From the NCBI GenBank assembly GCA_013152845.1, contig JAADFM010000134.1, forward strand, positions 1 to 17,492: DNA of 17,492 nucleotides, written 5' to 3'. A program made the translations under genes and the position numbers. Below the pieces are notes generated by a model, which was not told where the DNA came from, made no database searches, and saw only the letters and a list, made by a program, of their open reading frames with translations. Shown here piece by piece: positions 6,491 through 13,874 of the stretch (positions are counted from its first letter, which is position 1; the number at the start of each line of letters is the position of its first letter). Origin of the DNA: Methanobacteriota archaeon (lineage in GTDB: Archaea > Hydrothermarchaeota > Hydrothermarchaeia > Hydrothermarchaeales > JAADFM01).

Positions 6491-7155
6491 ATCTTTTCCC
6501 TCTCTTCGATTATCATATCCTTGATGCTGTCGGTAAGCCCGGGCAGGTGGGCTTCCCTTTCGATTTTCTGGAGGGCCTTCACCACGATGTCCACCTTCCC
6601 GGACTCGCCCTTTATCCAGACCCTTCCGTTCTGGCCGACCTTTATGGTGGTGCCCGTCTCCTTGCGTATCATGTTTATCATGGACATCTTCTTCCCGATG
6701 ACCCTGGGGATCTTGGTTGGGGTAATCTCCACTACCCTGCCGCCCCGGAGTATCCTGGCCACCCTCTCCCTCATGGTCAGGTATATCTTCCTGGTGGGGG
6801 TCACCTCCCTCACCCGCGCATAGACGAGGGTCCCGATGGGCATGACCTCCAGGAGCTCGGTGGAGTAGGGGTCCAGCCTCCTGTAGAAATCGTCGGAGCT
6901 TAAGATGCCCACGTAGGGGGAGTTCAGGTCGATGTCCCAGTTGGAGTAGAGCTGCTCCACCACCTGGCCGATGATGTAGTCACCGACCTTGGGGATGTAC
7001 TTGCCCGTGATGGGGATGACCCTCACGTAGTTCGGTTTCTTGTCCAGTAGTCCTATAAGGGACGAATACACCTTATCGCCGTCCCGGTACACGCCGCCGC
7101 CGAGCCTCACCCTGCCCTCGGCAACCTCGTCCCCGGGAAAAACCATCTGTCTCAT
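6487..7155 (-). CDS. rrp4: Exosome complex subunit Rrp4 (S1/KH cap protein)
   Basis: This 222-residue RNA-binding cap subunit sits on the Rrp41/Rrp42 ring and threads substrates in. It has three parts. The N-terminal domain ([16 protein letters not shown]) anchors to the ring. An S1 domain at about 65-140 contains [14 protein letters not shown] and [13 protein letters not shown] domain at about 145-210 has [19 protein letters not shown]. The start overlaps the SBDS stop as ATGA (7152-7155), and its own stop overlaps rrp41 in the same way. A second in-frame ATG three codons in is possible, but the first is the one coupled to SBDS. Csl4 and DnaG, other exosome parts, are not in the window. Confidence 0.97.
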   Translation of the reverse strand: MRQMVFPGDEVAEGRVRLGGGVYRDGDKVYSSLIGLLDKKPNYVRVIPITGKYIPKVGDYIIGQVVEQLYSNWDIDLNSPYVGILSSDDFYRRLDPYSTELLEVMPIGTLVYARVREVTPTRKIYLTMRERVARILRGGRVVEITPTKIPRVIGKKMSMINMIRKETGTTIKVGQNGRVWIKGESGKVDIVVKALQKIEREAHLPGLTDSIKDMIIEEREKI

Positions 7156-7844
7156 AGTATCTTGGTCTCCACTTCACCTTTTGTAATGCTGTTGAGCTTA
7201 TCGAAGAAATCGTCCACGATTCCGGCAGGCAGGTCCATCACGAAGACCCAGGAGCCGTCCTTCTGCCACTCCTCCTTCCTGATGTCGCCGAACTCCCTGA
7301 CCGCTGCCATGCACCTGGGGGCGTGCTCGGGTGGTATCTTCACGGCAATCCTCTTCTCCTCGAATTTTATGGGGATGATGGGCCTGAGGAGCTTCAGGGC
7401 GAGTTTCACCTGCTCGTCCACCGACTTCGTCAGGTCCACGTGGAACTTGGCCTCCTCCAGGGCCGCCTCTATCCTCGCCGGGGGATGGGGGGTATCTGTC
7501 TGGGGGTTGATGGCGTTCCTTGCGATGGTGGCGATTATCCTCTTCTTCTTCTCTTCCATGGCCCTGCGCCGCTGCTCGGTGGTGAACTGGATGTCACCCT
7601 TCTTCACGATGGCCTTGGCCACCTCCATGGGGTCAACGGTCCCGAAGCGCTTCTGCATCATCTCCTCGGAGGCCTTCTCCCCCTTCTTGGAATCCTTGAA
7701 GACCGTCTCCACCGCGAGGAGCTTGGAGAGCTCCACGTCCTTTCCCCGCTTGAACTCCATGGCAAGGTCGGCGTCCACCAGGACCTCGTACCTCTCTCCA
7801 TGGGTATCGAGCCGTGCGATGACGGCATCATCCATGGTTACCAA
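7152..7844 (-). CDS. sdo1: Ribosome maturation protein SBDS (Sdo1 homologue)
   Basis: This 230-residue archaeal SBDS/Sdo1 protein acts in late large-subunit maturation, helping release the anti-association factor aIF6. The N-terminal FYSH domain (AVIARLDTHGERYEVLVDAD), the helical middle (FGTVDPMEVAKAIVKKGDIQ, TEQRRRAMEEKK) and the ferredoxin-like C-terminal domain (IPIKFEEKRIAVKIP) are all present. The start chosen is TTG at 7844, giving MVTMDDAVIARL. This matches the common family start MVSLDDAV. The GGAGTGAGGG purine stretch just upstream, at the end of psmA, is also better spaced for it than for the ATG at 7835. The stop overlaps rrp4 by 4 bp. Conserved SBDS-exosome linkage is well known in archaea. 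Confidence 0.95.
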   Translation of the reverse strand: MVTMDDAVIARLDTHGERYEVLVDADLAMEFKRGKDVELSKLLAVETVFKDSKKGEKASEEMMQKRFGTVDPMEVAKAIVKKGDIQFTTEQRRRAMEEKKKRIIATIARNAINPQTDTPHPPARIEAALEEAKFHVDLTKSVDEQVKLALKLLRPIIPIKFEEKRIAVKIPPEHAPRCMAAVREFGDIRKEEWQKDGSWVFVMDLPAGIVDDFFDKLNSITKGEVETKIL

Positions 7845-7850
7845 GGACCC

Positions 7851-8582
7851 TCACTCCCTGTCTTCCTTGGCGTGTTTGGAAAGGTATTTCCCAACTTCAT
7901 CGGGGCTCAGTTTGCGGAACTTCTCGGTGTCCTTGTCGATGACCGCAAGCTCCACCGTCTCATTGGAGGCCCTGCCCTCGGTTATCTCCATGAGGACCTT
8001 GAAGGCAAGGTCCACGGCCTCCTCCTGGGACATGTTCTCGTCGTACTCCTTCTCGAATATCTCCATGGCCGTGTTCCGTCCCGCGCCGATGGCGGTGGCC
8101 CGGTACTCGATGAGCGCCCCCGAGGGGTCGGTCTCAAACAGCCTCGGCTCGTCGTTGACCCCCGCAATCAGCAGGGCGATGCCGAAGGGCCTCACCCCCC
8201 CGTGCTGGGTATAGAGCTGCTTGAAATCGCAAATCCGCTTGGAGAGTACCTCTATGTCGATGGCCTCGTTGTATGTAATCCTGTTGGCCTGGGCCTCGAT
8301 CCTGGCCCTGTCAATCAGCACCCTGGCGTCGGCCACAAGGCCCGAGGTGGCGGCCCCGATGTTCTCGTCAATCTGGAATATCTTCTCAATGGACTCGGCG
8401 ACTACGAGCTTGGAGGTAATCCTTTTGTCAACTGCCAGGACCACGCCCTTTTTGTACCGTATCCCTATGGACGTCGTCCCGCGCTTGACAGCCTCCCTGG
8501 CATATTCCACCTGGAACAGCCTGCCGTCAGGGCTGAAGACCGTTATCGCCCTGTCATAACCCATGCTAGGCATTGGTTGCAT
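7851..8582 (-). CDS. psmA: 20S proteasome alpha subunit
   Basis: This 243-residue alpha chain forms the outer, gating rings of the archaeal 20S proteasome. The N-terminal [21 protein letters not shown] is the alpha signature, with the YDR gate motif at 9-11. The following [15 protein letters not shown] is equally typical. No N-terminal catalytic threonine exists, as expected for alpha. The start at 8582 follows GGATGGTGAAAG. The stop lies 6 bp before the SBDS TTG. The beta subunit and PAN ATPase are not in the window. The position between RNase P pop5 and SBDS is standard for this superoperon and underlies the proposed exosome-proteasome link. A possible promoter of its own is noted at 8616-8626. 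Confidence 0.97.
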   Translation of the reverse strand: MQPMPSMGYDRAITVFSPDGRLFQVEYAREAVKRGTTSIGIRYKKGVVLAVDKRITSKLVVAESIEKIFQIDENIGAATSGLVADARVLIDRARIEAQANRITYNEAIDIEVLSKRICDFKQLYTQHGGVRPFGIALLIAGVNDEPRLFETDPSGALIEYRATAIGAGRNTAMEIFEKEYDENMSQEEAVDLAFKVLMEITEGRASNETVELAVIDKDTEKFRKLSPDEVGKYLSKHAKEDRE

Positions 8583-8586
8583 TCTT

Positions 8587-9102
8587 TCACCATCCTATAT
8601 CCTTTCTTGTAAGACCGATAAATCTCCGGTTCTGTTCCTTGAGTCTTGCCTTCAGTTCGTCTCTTTCGGGCACGGCGTCGATGAATTCCCCATGAGACCG
8701 CACCAGATTAAAGGCATCACCTTCAAAATCTATCTTTCCTTTCTCTTCCTTAAACTTCTCCACCTTATTTAAAAACTTCCTTTTTAAAGACTTTACGGTG
8801 CCCGAAACACCCAGGACCCCGATGCCTGCCCTCCTGCCCCCGATTCTTCCCACAAGCCCCAGGGCCCCCCTGACCACCTCCAGCCTGTCGTGGCGGCATA
8901 CCAGGAACCCGGTGCCCGTCTCTGGGTGGTAGTCCATGACCCAGAGGTTGAGTTCTGCCGCCCGCTCCTCGCCGAAGAAGGCCGTGGCCTCCCCCCAGAG
9001 GCTCCGTATGAACTCCTCCTTCTCTATCCTGTCATCGCAGTACACCCTGAAGGCGACGTACCTCTTCCTGGGGCGCATGGACGGCTTCATCCCCTTCCTC
9101 AT
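8587..9102 (-). CDS. rnp2: RNase P protein component 2 (Pop5), with AT-rich C-terminal extension
   Basis: This 171-residue Pop5-family protein belongs to archaeal RNase P, which trims the 5' leaders of pre-tRNAs. The core shows [13 protein letters not shown] at the start and [20 protein letters not shown] in the middle. Then comes [23 protein letters not shown], the usual Pop5 ending region. About 55 further residues follow ([15 protein letters not shown] to the end); many archaeal Pop5 proteins are only 120-150 long. The DNA for this extension (8587-8800) is clearly AT-rich by hand count. The ATG at 9102 overlaps the p30 stop (ATGA) and has GAGGGG about 8 bases upstream; ATG 9090 is a less likely alternative. 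Pop5 forms a heterotetramer with p30, encoded just upstream. Confidence 0.9.
   Translation of the reverse strand: MRKGMKPSMRPRKRYVAFRVYCDDRIEKEEFIRSLWGEATAFFGEERAAELNLWVMDYHPETGTGFLVCRHDRLEVVRGALGLVGRIGGRRAGIGVLGVSGTVKSLKRKFLNKVEKFKEEKGKIDFEGDAFNLVRSHGEFIDAVPERDELKARLKEQNRRFIGLTRKDIGW
8616..8626 (-). promoter_or_regulatory. Possible internal promoter for psmA
   Basis: On the minus strand AGATTTATCGG is about 38 bp upstream of the psmA ATG. A start about 27 bp downstream would give a short leader containing GGTGAAAG. It lies in the AT-rich end of pop5, so chance AT matches are likely. Offered as a candidate only. Confidence 0.25.
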
Positions 9103-9725
9103 CCCTGTCCCCCCTCTGCGACGGCCCTGGGCCCATCCCGGAGTGCCTCGTCCACCTCGGCGTCATCGAACCCGAGGGCCCTAAGGATGGCGGCGGCGGT
9201 ATCCCAGCCCCGCAGGTCCAGGTGGGACTGCGCCCCCGTGGCCGCAATGATGGTGAAGCCGAACTTCCTCTTGAGTTCCAGTGTCTGTTTTATGCCCCTT
9301 ATGAGCCGGATCCTTGAAAAACCCCTGGAGGAGGCCAGCAGACCCAGGTTCACCTCCACCGCCACCCCGGTTTCTGCGGCCTTCCTTGCCACCACCGGGC
9401 TGATGGCCGCATCGGTACGGTTCCTGCCAAGGTCCACCAGGGCACCCACCCTCTTGTCCCCCACGGCGGCCCGGTTCAGCGCCTCGCTCCCGGCACGGAC
9501 GAGGATGAACCCCGGGTTTCTCTTCATAAGTTCCCGTTTGAGTTCCCTGCTCCCTGACGGCCGCAGTTCCGTGCCGTGGCAGGCCACGTCCCCGGCACCG
9601 TCCCCCCGGGGGCCGTCGCAGAGCCCTATCTCTATGCCCAGTCTCCTGGCATGGGCCGCCATCCTCAGGGGCGAGTCCGTCCCGCTCGAACGGATGGAAT
9701 GGGTGTGGATGTCGAGGAAACCCAC
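9099..9725 (-). CDS. rnp3: RNase P protein component 3 (p30/Rpp30)
   Basis: This 208-residue protein has the PHP-like TIM-barrel of Rpp30. It opens with MGFLDIHTHSIRSSGTD, the degenerate PHP motif, and continues with beta-alpha units such as GALVDLGRNRTDAAI, GVAVEVNLGLL and FTIIAATGAQSH. It pairs with Pop5 to support the catalytic domain of the RNase P RNA. The start is GTG at 9725, directly after the stop of the upstream RNA-binding protein gene. It is chosen because it puts the PHP motif at the N terminus and because GGGGTG lies upstream with good spacing. The next ATG would remove the first strand. The stop overlaps pop5 by 4 bp. The RNA component and Rpp21/Rpp29 are elsewhere. Confidence 0.93.
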   Translation of the reverse strand: MGFLDIHTHSIRSSGTDSPLRMAAHARRLGIEIGLCDGPRGDGAGDVACHGTELRPSGSRELKRELMKRNPGFILVRAGSEALNRAAVGDKRVGALVDLGRNRTDAAISPVVARKAAETGVAVEVNLGLLASSRGFSRIRLIRGIKQTLELKRKFGFTIIAATGAQSHLDLRGWDTAAAILRALGFDDAEVDEALRDGPRAVAEGGQG

Positions 9726-10139
9726 CTACAGCCACCCCCTCACTTCCGATACTATCCCCTCCTGGTCGAAGGGGTAGCTGATGAAACTCGTGGCGACCTG
9801 GATGCCCTCCCCGAGGCGCACCTCACCCATGCACGCCGCCATCTTGTCCAGCCTGATGAAAAAGGTCCCGCCGCTGAACCTGTCCCCGAGCTCCCGCCTG
9901 AGCCTTTCCCGTTCCTCCTCACCCAGGGCCTCGAGGAGGGACCTGAAGAAGGCCTCTCTGTCCCCTTTGACCTCCCCCTCCAGGATGATGATGGGGTTCT
10001 TGAAGGTCCCCCGGGCCCTGGTCTGCCTGAACCCGACCTTGCCCGGCATAACCTCCTCCAGGCATTCCATGACCCTGTCCATGTCCTCGGTGGCATGGAC
10101 GTGGACGGTGATGAGGATGCGCCCGACTTCCAGCTTCAT
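9726..10139 (-). CDS. COG1325/DUF54-type RNA-binding protein (exosome-associated)
   Basis: This 137-residue protein opens with VGRILITVHVHATEDMDRVM and contains ARGTFKNPIIILEGEVKGDREAF and GGTFFIRLDKMAACMGEVRL. These features fit the archaeal RNA-binding family COG1325 (DUF54), which is repeatedly found ahead of RNase P p30 in exosome operons and has been called a predicted exosome component. I know of no firm biochemical function. It is the first gene of the minus-strand operon in this genome and lies directly before p30, with no gap between stop and GTG start. The ATG at 10139 has GGGAG about 8 bp upstream. The palindromic TATA element at 10162-10173 is at promoter distance, so the leader may be extremely short or absent. 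Confidence 0.82.
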   Translation of the reverse strand: MKLEVGRILITVHVHATEDMDRVMECLEEVMPGKVGFRQTRARGTFKNPIIILEGEVKGDREAFFRSLLEALGEEERERLRRELGDRFSGGTFFIRLDKMAACMGEVRLGEGIQVATSFISYPFDQEGIVSEVRGWL

Positions 10140-10161
10140 GGTATGGACTCCCTATCCCATA

Positions 10162-10173
10162 AGATTTAAATCT
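10162..10173. promoter_or_regulatory. Palindromic TATA element between divergent genes
   Basis: AGATTTAAATCT is a perfect 12-bp palindrome. Its centre is about 28 bp from the plus-strand ATG at 10195 and about 28 bp from the minus-strand ATG at 10139. An archaeal TATA box is centred about 26-27 bp before the start of transcription, so this one element could set starts at or next to both start codons. Both flanks are A/G-containing on their own upstream side, as for a BRE. Confidence 0.55.
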
Positions 10174-10194
10174 ATTCTGCACCATATCATCACC

Positions 10195-10803
10195 ATGGCG
10201 GTCGTGCTTGCAAGGCTGAGGAACTATTTCATAGCGGGCCTGGCGGTCTTCACACCCCTGGTACTCACCGTCTGGATACTCTGGATGGGCTTCAGCTTCT
10301 TCGACGGCATCCTGAAACCCATCGTAAGGCCGGTCATCACCCCCATCCTCGGGCGGGAGATACCCGGTCTCAGCCTGCTTTTGAACATCCTCCTCCTCAT
10401 CGTCCTCGGCGTCTTCGTCACCCATGCCCTGGGCAGGAGGGTCTACAACCTCTTCGAGAAGAGTCTGCTGAGGATACCCATCATCAGCGGCATATACTCC
10501 ACCGCCAAGGAGGCCAGCAACCTCTTTCTGTCGAACAAGGACAAGAGCTTCAGGGCGGTGGTCCTGGTGGAGTTCCCCAAAGGCGGGACCTACTCCCTGG
10601 GATTCACCACGGCAGCCACCATAGAGGAAATCCAGGACAAGACCGCCTCCGAGGTCATCAACGTCTATGTGCCCACCACACCCAACCCGACCTCCGGGTT
10701 CCTTATAATGGTCCCCAAATCCGAGGTTATCCCCCTGGACATGTCGGTGGAGAAGGCCTTCAAGGTAATCCTGTCGGGGGGCCTAACAAAACCGAAGGAC
10801 TAG
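10195..10803 (+). CDS. DUF502 family membrane protein
   Basis: This 202-residue protein has two strong hydrophobic helices. They lie at about 12-32 (FIAGLAVFTPLVLTVWILWM) and 60-76 (SLLLNILLLIVLGVFV). The segment after them, RRVYNLFEKSLLRIPIISGIYSTAKEASN, is the DUF502 signature. A soluble C-terminal domain follows (FRAVVLVEFPKGGTYSLGF, VYVPTTPNPTSGFLIMVP). The family occurs widely in bacteria and archaea and its function is unknown to me. The start chosen at 10195 places the first helix near the N terminus. The open frame extends upstream, but that part reads antisense through the COG1325 gene. No good ribosome site precedes the ATG and the TATA centre is 28 bp away, so the mRNA is probably leaderless. 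It is convergent with L15e (1-bp gap). Confidence 0.9.
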   Translation: MAVVLARLRNYFIAGLAVFTPLVLTVWILWMGFSFFDGILKPIVRPVITPILGREIPGLSLLLNILLLIVLGVFVTHALGRRVYNLFEKSLLRIPIISGIYSTAKEASNLFLSNKDKSFRAVVLVEFPKGGTYSLGFTTAATIEEIQDKTASEVINVYVPTTPNPTSGFLIMVPKSEVIPLDMSVEKAFKVILSGGLTKPKD

Positions 10804-10804
10804 G

Positions 10805-11383
10805 CTACTTGCCCCTGCCCTTGTTGGCACCGATGGAAGGCCGGACCTTCTCTGCACCCTTGCCCTTGTGCCTCAGGCCCCGGGCGGCCTTGCCGGCGGA
10901 AGTGAGCCCCCGGAAGACCCTTCCCTTGTGCTGGGACTCGCCAATCCACTTGAGGTCCTTGTCATTTTTTATCGCCGGATGGGAGGGGTCCACCAGTATG
11001 ACCTCGAAGTAGATGTACTTGCCGGTCTCCCCCACCCAGTAGGAGTTCAGGACCTCCATGTTGGGGTACTTCCTCTGGGCCCTCTCCTCGGCAATCCACC
11101 TGAGGTTCTTCTTCGGCGTGTACTTCCTCACACCCATCTTCTTCGGGACCCGGCCGGCGTTGAGCCTCTGCTTCCTCCTGCCACCCCTGCGAATCCTGGA
11201 CCTGACCACGATGATGCCCTGTTTGGCCTTGTAGCCGAGACTGCGGGCCCTGTCGGGCCTGGTGGGCCTCTCCAGCCTTACCACACTCCCCTGCCTGGCC
11301 CAGAGGGGAAGCCTCTCCCTCATGAGCTCCCGGACATAGGAGCTGTCCGGCCTGTTCCATGCTTCCCTGATATAATGATACAT
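10805..11383 (-). CDS. rpl15e: 50S ribosomal protein L15e (eL15)
   Basis: This 192-residue ribosomal protein begins [13 protein letters not shown] and contains [37 protein letters not shown] and [20 protein letters not shown], all strongly conserved. It is a 23S rRNA binder in the large subunit. The C terminus is glycine/lysine-rich, as usual. The start is 19 bp beyond the upstream CBS gene and has CGGAGG about 11 bases before it. In several methanogens L15e heads the exosome superoperon, directly before the COG1325 gene. Here a DUF502 gene of opposite direction separates them, and L15e is instead the end of a serA-CBS-CBS run. Confidence 0.97.
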   Translation of the reverse strand: MYHYIREAWNRPDSSYVRELMRERLPLWARQGSVVRLERPTRPDRARSLGYKAKQGIIVVRSRIRRGGRRKQRLNAGRVPKKMGVRKYTPKKNLRWIAEERAQRKYPNMEVLNSYWVGETGKYIYFEVILVDPSHPAIKNDKDLKWIGESQHKGRVFRGLTSAGKAARGLRHKGKGAEKVRPSIGANKGRGK

Positions 11384-11402
11384 GACGGTTTTTTCCTCCG
11401 AG

Positions 11403-11810
11403 TTACCTAATCTTGGCTAGCTCTCTTATAATGTCTCCGGTGGTAATTATGCCCAGGGGGACCCTGTCTATCTTCTTCAGTCCCTGGCCATCCGGGTCGA
11501 CGAAGAGTCTGTGAACTCTGTTCTCACTTATAACCTTTGCGGCGTCCTTGAGGGTGGTATCCGGGTCCACCGCATAGATGGTCCTGCTCATGATGTCCCT
11601 CACCTTCATCCGGGTGTGGTCTCCGCTGAGGGTCCGGGCGATGTCGATGCCGGATATCACGCCGATGGGCTTGTTGGAGGCGTCCACCACCATGGCACCC
11701 GAGATGTTGTGGGTCGCCAGGACCTCGGATGCCTCCTTTATATCCATATCCTCGCCAACACTGATGATGCCCCTTGTCATGAACTCCCTGACCTTCCTGC
11801 TCCCTACCAT
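11403..11810 (-). CDS. Stand-alone CBS-domain protein (two CBS motifs)
   Basis: This 135-residue protein consists only of a Bateman pair. The first CBS is at about 6-62 ([20 protein letters not shown] to [12 protein letters not shown]) and the second at about 69-133 ([20 protein letters not shown] to [13 protein letters not shown]). Such pairs bind adenine nucleotides or SAM and change the activity of a partner protein. No effector domain is fused, so it probably acts in trans. Its gene lies 3 bp after the other CBS gene, with GGAGG overlapping that stop. The pair may be an old tandem duplication, since both share VMT/FMT starts and GIITT ends. Its target cannot be read from sequence. Confidence 0.9.
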   Translation of the reverse strand: MVGSRKVREFMTRGIISVGEDMDIKEASEVLATHNISGAMVVDASNKPIGVISGIDIARTLSGDHTRMKVRDIMSRTIYAVDPDTTLKDAAKVISENRVHRLFVDPDGQGLKKIDRVPLGIITTGDIIRELAKIR

Positions 11811-11813
11811 CCT

Positions 11814-12233
11814 CTAGCCTCCAGCGATTACCCTGACGATGTCCTTGGTGGTTATAATCCCCACGGGTTTCATACGGTATTTGGGCCCGATTTTGTGGGG
11901 TTCAATCTCCTCGTCCACGGTGACGATGAGGCGGTGTATCCGCTCGTTCCCGATGATTTCCGCAACCTCCCGGAGGTCCATCTCGGGGTCTGCGGTCAAA
12001 AGGCACGGGGTCATGATGTCCCCGGCCTTCAGCTTTTTGAAGCTGGCCTCGTCGTCGGTGGCAAAATGTGCCACGATATCCGCCTCGGTGAGGACCCCCT
12101 CGAAGTTGCCCTCCCTGTCCTGGACTGCTACACCCGAGATATCGTTCCTGTCCATCAGTTTGATTATCTCCAGGATGCCGTCGTCCTCCAGGACGGCTAT
12201 TATCCCCTTTGTCATAACATCCTTTACCTTCAT
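11814..12233 (-). CDS. Stand-alone CBS-domain protein (two CBS motifs)
   Basis: This is a 139-residue Bateman pair. CBS1 is at about 2-56 (KVKDVMTKGIIAVLEDDGIL to GVLTEADIVAHF) and CBS2 at about 70-135 (AGDIMTPCLLTADPEMDLRE to VGIITTKDIVRVI). Both ligand-site T/S-x-x-D motifs (TEADI, TTKDI) are intact, so nucleotide binding is plausible. It starts immediately after the serA stop (TGA then ATG), so it is almost surely translated from the serA mRNA. This raises the possibility, inferred only, that it reports energy or SAM status to serine biosynthesis. It is a paralogue of the next gene. Confidence 0.9.
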   Translation of the reverse strand: MKVKDVMTKGIIAVLEDDGILEIIKLMDRNDISGVAVQDREGNFEGVLTEADIVAHFATDDEASFKKLKAGDIMTPCLLTADPEMDLREVAEIIGNERIHRLIVTVDEEIEPHKIGPKYRMKPVGIITTKDIVRVIAGG

Positions 12234-13805
12234 TCAAACCACTGCCGTCATTACCTTCTTCACGCCCTTTATATTCCGTATCTTCTCGAGGATGTCCTCC
12301 TTCAGCTCCTTGTCCACCGATGTCACCATGAGCTGTGAGCCCTCCCTCCTGCCCACGTGCATGGCATCGATGTTTATATCGTGCTTGCCGAGCTCGGTGG
12401 TAATCTGGCCTATCATGCCCGGCCGGTCGTCGTGCTCCACGATGAAGAACTTGCCCTCCGGTGTGATGTCCACCTCGTAGCCGATTATGCCCACTATCCT
12501 GGGCTCCTCGCCCCCAAGGAGTGTGGCCTTCACCTCCACCTCCTCCCCGTCAGCCATGGCGTTGAGGATAATCAGGTCCTGGTACTTCTCGGCCTCGTCC
12601 CGCCTGCCCTCGGTGACGGATATCCCCCGGTTCTTGGCAATCACCCCGGCGTTCATCAGGTTGACCCCGCCGGTCAGGATGGGGGAGAGATAGCCTTTCA
12701 AAACCGAGCTGGTGAGGACCTCCAGGCCTTCAGCCTGGGCAAGGCCCCCGCAGTACGTGATGGAGACGGCCGAGAGCCTCTCCTGGGAGAGCTGGCCTGT
12801 CAGCCTGCCCAGGAGCTCGCCGAGCTGGATGTACCCCTTCAGGCCTTCCAGGACCTCCGGGAGGACCCGGGGCATGTTGACCACGTTGGTGGCAGGCTGG
12901 TTATTCAGCACCTTGATGACCTCCTCGGCGGCGATGGTGGATGCCGAACGCTGGGCCTCCTCGGTGGAGGCACCCAGGTGGGGCGTGCCGATGAAACGCT
13001 CGTTCTTCAGCAGGGGATTATCAAAGGGCGGTTCCTTCTCGAAGACGTCGAGGGCAGCCCCTCCAAGCTTCCCGGATTCCAGCCCTTCAAGGAGCGCCTC
13101 CTCGTCGATGGTCCCGCCTCTGGAGCAGTTCACGATGAAGGCCCCGTCTTTCATCATTGCGATTTCCTCCCTGCCTATCATGTGGTATGTCTGGTCGGTC
13201 AGGGGCACGTGGAGTGAGATGAAATCCGAGTTCCTGATGACCTCCTCCAGCCCGGTCAGCTCAAAACCGAGATTCCTGGCGGCCTTCTCCGAGACATAGG
13301 GGTCGTACCCGATGACCCTCATCCCCATGGCCTTGGCCTTCTCGATGACCGCCGAACCGATCCTCCCTGTCCCGATAACGCCCAGGGTCTTGCCTCTCAG
13401 CTCGACCCCCAGGAGGTTCTTCTTCTCCCACCTGCCCTTCCGCAGGCTCGAATCCGCCCGGGTGATGTTCCTGGCCAGGGCCAGCATGAGGCCCAGGGTG
13501 AGTTCCGAAACGGTTGTGGTGGATGCCCCCGGGGCGTTGACCACCACTATCCCCCTCTCGGTTGCGGCCTCCAGGTCGATGTTGTCCACGCCGATGCCCG
13601 CCCTGCCGATGACCTTGAGGTTCTCTGCGGCCTCGATGACCTCCCTGGTCACCTTGGTGGCGCTCCTCACCAGGAGGGCGTCCTTGTCCCTGATGGCCTC
13701 TATGAGCTCCTCGTTGGACATCCCTGTCCTGAACTCCACTTCCCCGGTCTCTTCCAGCAGTTCAATGGCTGCGGGATGCAGCTGGTCTGATACCAATATC
13801 CTCAT
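12234..13805 (-). CDS. serA: D-3-phosphoglycerate dehydrogenase (long type with ACT domain)
   Basis: This 523-residue enzyme catalyses the first step of serine synthesis, oxidising 3-phosphoglycerate with NAD+. The Rossmann motif is GVIGTGRIG at 142-150. The catalytic triad is R229 (NCSRGG), E258 (VFEKEPP) and H276 (TPHLG). An intervening ASB domain follows at about 310-445. A C-terminal ACT domain at about 450-523 (FIVEHDDRPGMIGQIT) is the usual serine-feedback site. Length matches type I PGDH. The ATG at 13805 has GGTGATAAG directly before it, a near-perfect archaeal ribosome site. A TATA-like box is at 13849-13856. It heads a run with two CBS genes and L15e. Confidence 0.97.
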   Translation of the reverse strand: MRILVSDQLHPAAIELLEETGEVEFRTGMSNEELIEAIRDKDALLVRSATKVTREVIEAAENLKVIGRAGIGVDNIDLEAATERGIVVVNAPGASTTTVSELTLGLMLALARNITRADSSLRKGRWEKKNLLGVELRGKTLGVIGTGRIGSAVIEKAKAMGMRVIGYDPYVSEKAARNLGFELTGLEEVIRNSDFISLHVPLTDQTYHMIGREEIAMMKDGAFIVNCSRGGTIDEEALLEGLESGKLGGAALDVFEKEPPFDNPLLKNERFIGTPHLGASTEEAQRSASTIAAEEVIKVLNNQPATNVVNMPRVLPEVLEGLKGYIQLGELLGRLTGQLSQERLSAVSITYCGGLAQAEGLEVLTSSVLKGYLSPILTGGVNLMNAGVIAKNRGISVTEGRRDEAEKYQDLIILNAMADGEEVEVKATLLGGEEPRIVGIIGYEVDITPEGKFFIVEHDDRPGMIGQITTELGKHDINIDAMHVGRREGSQLMVTSVDKELKEDILEKIRNIKGVKKVMTAVV

Positions 13806-13838
13806 CTTATCACCAATAGATTAATAGGTGGTCTGCCT

Positions 13839-13846
13839 TGTATACA
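13839..13846 (+). promoter_or_regulatory. Candidate TATA element for the CcdA/SafE-like gene
   Basis: TGTATACA is centred about 32 bp before the ATG at 13875, so a start near 13870 would give an almost leaderless mRNA. No ribosome site is visible before this ATG. The element is next to the serA TATA on the other strand, so the two promoters overlap. A weak match. Confidence 0.35.
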
Positions 13847-13848
13847 GA

Positions 13849-13856
13849 AATATATA
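13849..13856 (-). promoter_or_regulatory. TATA-like promoter of the serA-CBS-CBS-L15e run
   Basis: On the minus strand this is part of GGATTATATATTT. Transcription would start near 13826, leaving a leader of about 20 nt that ends with GGTGATAAG before the serA ATG. It is the best TATA match for this operon, and no other promoter of similar quality precedes L15e. Confidence 0.5.
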
Positions 13857-13874
13857 ATCCGGGACGTCTTAAAA

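Noticed and set aside
7323..8612. Long plus-strand open frame of 429 codons
   Set aside because: It is antisense to psmA and SBDS, whose families are certain. High G+C makes long antisense frames common, and its sequence shows no domain.
8764..8788. TATA-like strings inside pop5 as the main psmA promoter
   Set aside because: They encode conserved Pop5 residues ([10 protein letters not shown]) and lie about 180-200 bp from the psmA ATG. Only the nearer 8616-8626 element has promoter-like spacing.
9781..10194. Upstream extension of the DUF502 frame
   Set aside because: It would read antisense through the COG1325 gene. The DUF502 family starts near the first membrane helix, and the TATA position supports ATG 10195.
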